Source: an uncultured Faecalibacterium sp.
GTDB taxonomy: Bacteria > Bacillota > Clostridia > Oscillospirales > Ruminococcaceae
Assembly (NCBI GenBank): GCA_934526125.1
Contig: CAKSZU010000040.1
Coordinates: 1 to 17,788 of the forward strand
Direction of reading: 5' to 3'
DNA: 17,788 nt
Position numbers and translations under genes: made by a program. This document shows, piece by piece, positions 13,284-17,788 of the stretch (the stretch's first letter is position 1; the number at the start of each line of letters is the position of its first letter). The notes under the pieces were generated by a model that worked only from the letters and a program-made list of their open reading frames with translations, ran no database searches and had not been told where the DNA came from.

Positions 13284-13358
13284 TCACAGCACCCGTTCCA
13301 GCGTTTCCATCAGAACATCCACATCAATGGATTTTGCCACGTGGCCGTTCATCCCGGC
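13284..13358 (-). pseudogene. Relic: C-terminal end of a receiver (REC) domain
   Basis: On the minus strand AGMNGHVAKSIDVDVLMETL plus ERVL and a stop codon read straight through. This is the hallmark end of REC domains, with the conserved lysine loop AGMNxHxxKPxD and final helix. The usual KP is KS here. Upstream of this, in frame, the sequence (NLRLF) no longer resembles REC and soon meets a terminator hairpin, so the rest of the protein, probably a hybrid sensor kinase or response regulator, is gone. It ends four bases from the stop of the convergent nucleoid-protein gene. It has no start signals and is surely not functional. Confidence 0.65.
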
Positions 13359-13377
13359 AAAAAGCCTCAAATTTCGC

Positions 13378-13418
13378 AACAAAACGCCCCCGGACCATGG
13401 AGAGAACAGGTCCGGGGG
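13378..13418 (-). terminator. Terminator downstream of the GGDEF relic
   Basis: CCCCCGGACC (13387-13396) and GGTCCGGGGG (13409-13418) form a perfect 10-bp stem with a 12-base loop. On the minus strand it is followed by CGTTTTGTT. It starts 17 bases beyond the stop of the GGDEF fragment, and would also close transcripts reading through from the ABC exporter genes. Confidence 0.75.
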
Positions 13419-13435
13419 TTCTATCGTCCGCTTGT

Positions 13436-13790
13436 TCAGCGATTCAGCTGCTTGTTCCGGTACATATCCCGGTCAGCCTTGTGGTAAGCATCGGTATAAT
13501 CAAAGGGCCCTTCGGTGACGGTGTGGTAGCCGAAGGCCACATCCAGCCGGAGACGGTCATCGCTCTTCCGGGCAAGTTCTGCCTGGATCTTCGCGATCAG
13601 GGCTTCGGCCTGCTGCGCGGAGCAGTGGCTGCAGACCATGGCAAACTCGTCCCCGCCCAGCCGCACGGGGTTCTTCTTGATCTGGAAATACCCGGGACCG
13701 TCATCCCGCGGCACTTCGCTGATGTATTCGATCCCCTGACCGGTGGCCAGGATCTTCCGGTCCTGCTCATAATAAAAGCGGCCCCGTCCC
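13436..13790 (-). pseudogene. Relic: second half of a GGDEF (diguanylate cyclase-type) domain
   Basis: The open frame holds RLGGDEFAMVC, an amphipathic helix (AEALIAKIQAELA), the strand DVAFGYHTV and the closing AYHKADRDMYRNK, all in GGDEF order. The frame stays open upstream of GTG 13714 through RFYYEQDRKILATGQ to about 13790. The first half of the domain (LTGLxNR and the DxDxFK metal-binding part) is missing, and no RxxD inhibitory site is present, so c-di-GMP synthesis is impossible. There is no ribosome binding site before GTG 13714. It lies 60 bases behind the ABC exporter operon on the same strand. Truncated pseudogene is the best reading; a translated fragment of 92 residues cannot be excluded. 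Confidence 0.7.
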
Positions 13791-13849
13791 GGTTTTCCGG
13801 TCGGTCCGTATCTGCGGCAGTTACTCGTTTTTATGTTTTTTCCGTTTTG

Positions 13850-15739
13850 TTACTCTGCAGAATTGAGCCGTTCTTTGTGGTATTGCAGCGTGTACAGCTG
13901 ATAGTAGCGTCCGTGCTGTGCCAGCAGCTGCTGGTGGGTGCCCTGCTCCAGGATCCTGCCATGGGAGAGCACGATGATGTTGTCGGCGTGCTGGATGGTG
14001 GACAGCCGGTGCGCCACGATGAGCATGGTGCCCACCGAGCGCATCTTCTCCAGCGAATCCTGGATCAGCAGCTCGGTCTCGGTGTCGATGTTGGCGGTAG
14101 CCTCGTCCAGGATCATCACGCTGGGCTTATGGATGATGGTGCGGGCAAAGCTGAGCAGCTGGCGCTGCCCGGCCGAGAAGTTGTTGCCCCGCTCCCGCAC
14201 TTCCTCGTCCAGACCGTGGTCCAGCTTGTCGATGAAGCGGTCGGCGTTGACGTAGCGGCAGACCTGCAGGATCTCCTCGTCGGAGATGTTTTCCTCCCGC
14301 AGGACGATGTTGGAGCGGATGGTGCCCGAGAAGAGGAACACATCCTGCAGCATCTGGCCGAAGTGCTTCCGGAGCGAAGAGATCTTGATCTTCCGGATGT
14401 CGATGCCGTCAATGAGGATCTCGCCCTTCTGGAACTCGTAGTTGCGGCAGATCAGGGAGAGGATGGTACTCTTGCCGGAGCCGGTGGAGCCCACGAAGGC
14501 CACGGTCTGGCGGGGGTCCACATGGAAGGAGACGCCCTGCAGCACCCACTCGCCGGGGATGTAGCTGAACCAGACATCCCGGAACTCGATCTCGCCCTTC
14601 ACCTCGTCCAGTTCGATGGCGTCGGGGGCGTCCGTCATCTTCGGCCGGATGTCCATGATGGAGAACACCTTCTCGGAAGAGGCCATTGCCGACTGCAGCC
14701 AGTTGAACTGCTCGGCCAGGTTCTGGATGGGGGTGAAGAACTTGGAGATATACATATAAAAGGTGACGATGGTGCCGCTGGAAATGGTCTGCCCCAGGAA
14801 GGTGACGTGGTTCAGGTGGCCCATGCCGCCCAGATAGAACAGGCAGAGGATCGAGCTGATGTACAGCATATACACCAGCGGGCGGAACACGCTGAACACG
14901 AAGATCTGCTCCTGATTGGCCCGGGCAAGGGCACGGCTCTTCTTCCGGAAGGCCTCCATCTTCTCATCCTCCCGGCCGAAGATCTGGGTGACCTTGATGC
15001 CGGACAGGTTCTCAGACAGGTAGGTGTTGATGTCGGTGGTGGCGTCCTTGAGCTTGCGGTTGGCGCGGCGGGAGAATTTGCGGAAGATGATGGTGAAAAT
15101 GACGACGAAGGGCACAAAGCAGAGTACCATCAGGGTCAGCTCGTAGTTCAGGCAGAGCATCGCCGCCAGAATGCCCAGAATGACGAAGCAGTTCTTGGCC
15201 AGCTGGACCAGCAGATTGGTGAACATCATGGAGATGGCGTTGGTGTCGTTGGTCACGCGGGTGACCAGCTTGCCCACGGGGATCTCGTTCAGCTGCTCGT
15301 GGGAAAGGGACTCGATGTGGCGGAACAGGTCCTCACGCAGATCGGAAATGATGCGCTGGCCCACCCGCTGCAGGATGACGGCCTGCAGGTAGGTGCTGAC
15401 CATGGAGAACACCAGCACTCCCGCATAGACCGCCACCGCGCCGAACAGGGCGTTCAGGGTGAAATCGCCCACCACCAGCTCCTCGATGGCACCCACGATG
15501 ATGGGGGACACGATGTCGTAGGCGACGGAAAAAAGCATCAGAAAGCCCACGAGGATGAATTTGCCCAGATACGGTCTTGCATACCGGGCCAGACGGCGCA
15601 GGATCTCGCCGTCCTCCATGTTGCGCTCGAAGCCCATGGCGGTCTTTTTGTCCTTGACGGCGGCATAGGCTGCCGCCAGCAGGGCAGTGATGACGCCGAT
15701 GACAGCGCCCACCAGCACAAGCGGATTCAGGTTCATCAT
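13850..15739 (-). CDS. Heterodimeric ABC exporter, subunit with catalytic Walker B (YheH/BmrD-like)
   Basis: The 629-aa half-transporter fuses six core membrane segments, plus an extra N-terminal hydrophobic stretch (about 8-27), to an ATPase domain. Motifs are Walker A GSTGSGKS (417-424), Q-loop QDVFLF (465-470), signature FSAGQ (521-525, one residue off the usual SGGQ), Walker B VMILDE with the catalytic Glu at 546, and H-loop His577. It pairs with the upstream gene product. In that heterodimer the composite site using this Walker A/B and the partner's SGGQ is complete and should hydrolyse ATP. Exporters of this type move drugs, lipids or peptides, and the substrate here is unknown. The start overlaps the upstream stop by four bases (ATGA). 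Confidence 0.92.
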   Translation of the reverse strand: MMNLNPLVLVGAVIGVITALLAAAYAAVKDKKTAMGFERNMEDGEILRRLARYARPYLGKFILVGFLMLFSVAYDIVSPIIVGAIEELVVGDFTLNALFGAVAVYAGVLVFSMVSTYLQAVILQRVGQRIISDLREDLFRHIESLSHEQLNEIPVGKLVTRVTNDTNAISMMFTNLLVQLAKNCFVILGILAAMLCLNYELTLMVLCFVPFVVIFTIIFRKFSRRANRKLKDATTDINTYLSENLSGIKVTQIFGREDEKMEAFRKKSRALARANQEQIFVFSVFRPLVYMLYISSILCLFYLGGMGHLNHVTFLGQTISSGTIVTFYMYISKFFTPIQNLAEQFNWLQSAMASSEKVFSIMDIRPKMTDAPDAIELDEVKGEIEFRDVWFSYIPGEWVLQGVSFHVDPRQTVAFVGSTGSGKSTILSLICRNYEFQKGEILIDGIDIRKIKISSLRKHFGQMLQDVFLFSGTIRSNIVLREENISDEEILQVCRYVNADRFIDKLDHGLDEEVRERGNNFSAGQRQLLSFARTIIHKPSVMILDEATANIDTETELLIQDSLEKMRSVGTMLIVAHRLSTIQHADNIIVLSHGRILEQGTHQQLLAQHGRYYQLYTLQYHKERLNSAE

Positions 15740-17517
15740 GCGTTCTCCCCTCCCGTCTCATCTTCCAGCCGCTGCAGGTCCACCATCCGGCGGTACTCGG
15801 GGCAGGAGGCATACAGTTCCTCATGCGGGCCAACGGCTTCCACCCGGCCCTCCTCCAGGAACACGATCTTGTCCAGCTGCTCCACCGTGGAGATGCGGTG
15901 GGCGATGAGCAGGGTGGTCTTCCCTGCCCGGCTGGCCTTCAGGTTTTCGAGGATGATCTTTTCGGTGCGGGTATCCACCGCCGAGACCGAGTCGTCCAGG
16001 ATCAGGATGGGGGCATCCTTCAGCAGGGCGCGGGCAATGGAGATGCGCTGCTTCTGGCCGCCGGAGACGGTGACGCCCCGCTCGCCCAGAACGGTCTCGT
16101 AGCCGTCCTTGAAGTCCACGATGTTGTCCCGCACGTCGGCAAGGCTGGCCGCCTGCTCGATCTGCTCCGGGGTGGCATCGTCCACGCCGAAGGCGATGTT
16201 GTGGGCGATGGTGTCCGAGAACAGGAAGTTGTCCTGGGGCACATAGGCGCAGGCATTGCGCACCGAGTGGATGGAAAGGCTGTTCACATCCCTGCCGTCC
16301 ACAAACAGGGTACCGTCCGGCACATTATAGGTGCGCAGCAGCAGGTCCACCAGCGCGGTCTTGCCTGCACCGGTCTTGCCCACGATGCCCACGCTCTCGC
16401 CGGGATGCACCGTGAAGGAGACGTCCCGCAGCACGTCGTATTCGCCGTCCGGGTAGCGGAAGCTCAGATGGCGGAACTCGATGCCGCCCTTCGGGTCGGT
16501 CAGATCCGGCACACCGGGGCGGTCGGCCACGTCGATGGGGGCATCCAGCAGCTCGGTGATCCGGTTGAGGGAGGCCTTGCCGCGGCTCGTCTTTTCGATC
16601 AGCATGGACACGGCCATGATGGGCCAGACGATGGCCTCGAAGTAGCCGATGTACTCCACCAGCTGTCCGGCATTGAACCGGCCCTGATAGACCAGGAAGC
16701 CGCCATAGCCCAGGATGACGCAGATGACCGACTCCACGAACAGGGTCACCAGCACCTCCAGCAGGGTGGCGATTCTGGTGTAGGTGACGTTGATCTCCTC
16801 GTTGTCCTTGTTCAGCTTCCGGAAAGCCTGCAGCTCCTTGTACTCCTTGACAAAGGCCTTGATGACCGCGATGCCGGAGAAGTTCTCCTGCGCAAAGTCC
16901 GACAGGTCCGAGAAGGCCTGCTGCCGCTCCTCCCAGCGCTTTGTCATCACCTTGCCCATCAGGGTGCCGATGATGAACATGATCAGGGCCGGGATCAGAG
17001 CCAGCAGGGTCAGCCGCATGTCCATGCTCCACATCTTATAAAGGGCCAGCAGGCCAAGGGTCAGGGCGTCGAAGAACATCAGCACACCGTCTCCGAAACA
17101 CTCCTGAATGGTGTCCAGATCGTTGGTGTACAGGCTCATCAGGTTGCCCACCTTGTTGACCTGATAGTACTGCTGGGACAGCTGACGGCTGTGGTCGAAC
17201 ATCCGCTCCCGCAGATCCGCCGTGACCCGCACCGCCGAGCCGAAAAAGCAGACACGCCACAGAAAGCGGCCCACCACCATCAGCACCACGATCCAGATCA
17301 TGGGCAGACAGATCTGCTGCAGCAGCACCTCTCTGGTAAAGGGCAGCGTTTCGCCCTTTACCACCACCTGCCCCAGGTTGACCCCGTTGATGACCAGCCG
17401 GTACAGCCGGGGGATCAGCAGCTGGATGTAGTCCACGGTCAGCAGCGCCAGCAGGCCCAGCAGCAGCACCGGCCCCTGCCGGAGGTAGTAGCGATTGATG
17501 TACTTGCCGAAGATCAC
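15736..17517 (-). CDS. Heterodimeric ABC exporter, subunit with degenerate Walker B (YheI/BmrC-like)
   Basis: The 593-aa half-transporter has six membrane segments (first near 16-36) and an ATPase domain. Motifs are Walker A GKTGAGKT (380-387), Q-loop QDNFLF (428-433), a full signature VSGGQ (484-488), Walker B ILILDD with Asp509 where the catalytic Glu belongs, and H-loop His540. The Glu-to-Asp change marks the non-catalytic site, as in BmrC and LmrC. The partner's altered SAGQ falls in the same composite site, so asymmetry is consistent. The start is GTG at 17517, with AAGGAGG ten bases upstream and no better in-frame ATG. It is the first gene of the pair. I see no clear promoter between it and the tRNA terminator upstream. 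Confidence 0.92.
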   Translation of the reverse strand: MIFGKYINRYYLRQGPVLLLGLLALLTVDYIQLLIPRLYRLVINGVNLGQVVVKGETLPFTREVLLQQICLPMIWIVVLMVVGRFLWRVCFFGSAVRVTADLRERMFDHSRQLSQQYYQVNKVGNLMSLYTNDLDTIQECFGDGVLMFFDALTLGLLALYKMWSMDMRLTLLALIPALIMFIIGTLMGKVMTKRWEERQQAFSDLSDFAQENFSGIAVIKAFVKEYKELQAFRKLNKDNEEINVTYTRIATLLEVLVTLFVESVICVILGYGGFLVYQGRFNAGQLVEYIGYFEAIVWPIMAVSMLIEKTSRGKASLNRITELLDAPIDVADRPGVPDLTDPKGGIEFRHLSFRYPDGEYDVLRDVSFTVHPGESVGIVGKTGAGKTALVDLLLRTYNVPDGTLFVDGRDVNSLSIHSVRNACAYVPQDNFLFSDTIAHNIAFGVDDATPEQIEQAASLADVRDNIVDFKDGYETVLGERGVTVSGGQKQRISIARALLKDAPILILDDSVSAVDTRTEKIILENLKASRAGKTTLLIAHRISTVEQLDKIVFLEEGRVEAVGPHEELYASCPEYRRMVDLQRLEDETGGENA

Positions 17518-17539
17518 TGAGAGTTTCCCTCCTTTTCCG

Positions 17540-17561
17540 TTCGCAAAAAATGTTGTGCGAA
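17540..17561. promoter_or_regulatory. Dyad upstream of the ABC exporter operon
   Basis: TTCGCA (17540-17545) and TGCGAA (17556-17561) are inverse copies with a 10-base AT-rich centre, 23 bases before the GTG start. It may be a regulator site or an untranslated-leader hairpin. It abuts the T run of the tRNA terminator. Confidence 0.3.
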
Positions 17562-17597
17562 AAAAGCCACCGCATCACAGTTGATGCAGTGGCTTTT
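17560..17597 (-). terminator. Terminator of the tRNA-Asp/tRNA-Gly unit
   Basis: On the minus strand AAAAGCCACTGCATCA pairs with TGATGCGGTGGCTTTT, with one G-U pair and a four-base loop, and is followed by TTTTTT. It begins five bases after the CCA end of tRNA-Gly(GCC). Confidence 0.88.
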
Positions 17598-17601
17598 CGT
17601 C

Positions 17602-17677
17602 TGGAGCGGCCGACGAGGCTCGAACTCGCTACCTCCACCTTGGCAAGGTGGCGCTCTACCAGATGAGCTACGGCCGC
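17602..17677 (-). tRNA. tRNA-Gly (anticodon GCC)
   Basis: The 76 bases fold as a full cloverleaf. The acceptor arm pairs GCGGCCG with CGGCCGC, the D arm is GCTC/GAGC, the anticodon arm is CCACC/GGTGG with loop TTGCCAA, and the T arm is GCGAG/CTCGT. The anticodon GCC reads GGC and GGT. The 3' CCA is encoded. It follows tRNA-Asp by 37 bases on the same strand. Confidence 0.96.
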
Positions 17678-17714
17678 ATATTCGGTGCATTTGTCCCTGC
17701 ACCATTAGGATGAG

Positions 17715-17788
17715 CGACCCGGATCGGGCTCGAACCGACGACCCCCAGCGTGACAGGCTGGTGCTCTAACCAACTGAGCTACCGGGCC
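17715..17788 (-). tRNA. tRNA-Asp (anticodon GTC)
   Basis: The 74 bases form a cloverleaf. The acceptor arm pairs GGCCCGG with CCGGGTC (one G-U), the D arm is GCTC/GAGC, the anticodon arm is CCAGC/GCTGG with loop CTGTCAC, and the T arm is GTCGG/CCGAT. The discriminator base is G, as expected for Asp. The gene ends in CTC instead of CCA, so CCA must be added after transcription. Its first base is the last base of the window. Confidence 0.94.

Noticed and set aside
13777..13835. Imperfect CCGG-AAAA-CCGG hairpin with TTTTATT beyond it, as a terminator for the ABC exporter operon
   Set aside because: The stem is broken and the T run is about ten bases away. The better terminator for this strand is at 13378-13418.

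Overview
The window reads as chromosomal DNA from a GC-rich, low-oxygen-type Firmicute (Clostridia). My best guess is a Faecalibacterium-like member of the Oscillospiraceae. This is inference from the gene set (DnaD plus DnaC-like helicase-loader genes, a YmfF/YmfH-type M16 peptidase pair, bacterial PH-domain protein, NdpA-type nucleoid protein, heterodimeric ABC exporter), from strong AGGAGG ribosome binding sites and from GC-rich codon use. I see no phage, insertion sequence, CRISPR array or plasmid function.

Layout. Positions 1-150 (minus): the first codons of rplU (ribosomal protein L21), leaving the window, with a structured leader and a clear promoter. Positions 162-4737 (minus): one compact operon reading M15/VanY-like protein, M16-like peptidase without zinc site, active-type M16 peptidase, lgt. 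It has its own -35/-10 promoter, and its genes overlap or nearly touch. Positions 4811-4984 (plus): a single tRNA-Gly(CCC) gene with promoter and strong terminator. Positions 4985-5344: an unusual low-complexity stretch with 14 copies of a hexanucleotide and what may be a broken small zinc-ribbon gene. Positions 5281-8099 (plus): promoter, unknown 123-aa protein, DnaD-domain protein, DnaC-like ATPase, PH-domain protein. The DnaD and DnaC-like pair most likely loads the replicative helicase.

Positions 8100-9735 (minus): terminator, an unexplained inverted repeat, an unknown 83-aa protein and an MFS transporter. Divergent from these, at 9897-12189 (plus), are an AraC-family regulator and a MATE efflux transporter. 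The shared intergenic region carries two perfect dyads that could be operators. Positions 12290-13279 (plus): NdpA-type nucleoid-associated protein. Positions 13284-13790 (minus): relics of signalling genes, namely the tail of a receiver (REC) domain and the second half of a GGDEF domain. Positions 13850-17517 (minus): a two-gene heterodimeric ABC exporter with one degenerate and one canonical ATP site. Positions 17560-17788 (minus): tRNA-Asp(GTC), tRNA-Gly(GCC) and their terminator.

Most of the window is ordinary housekeeping and transport. The parts that merit a second look are the 4985-5344 stretch, the M15 protein with two catalytic-site substitutions, the signalling relics, the 8214-8255 inverted repeat and the rplU leader nested against the lgt terminator.
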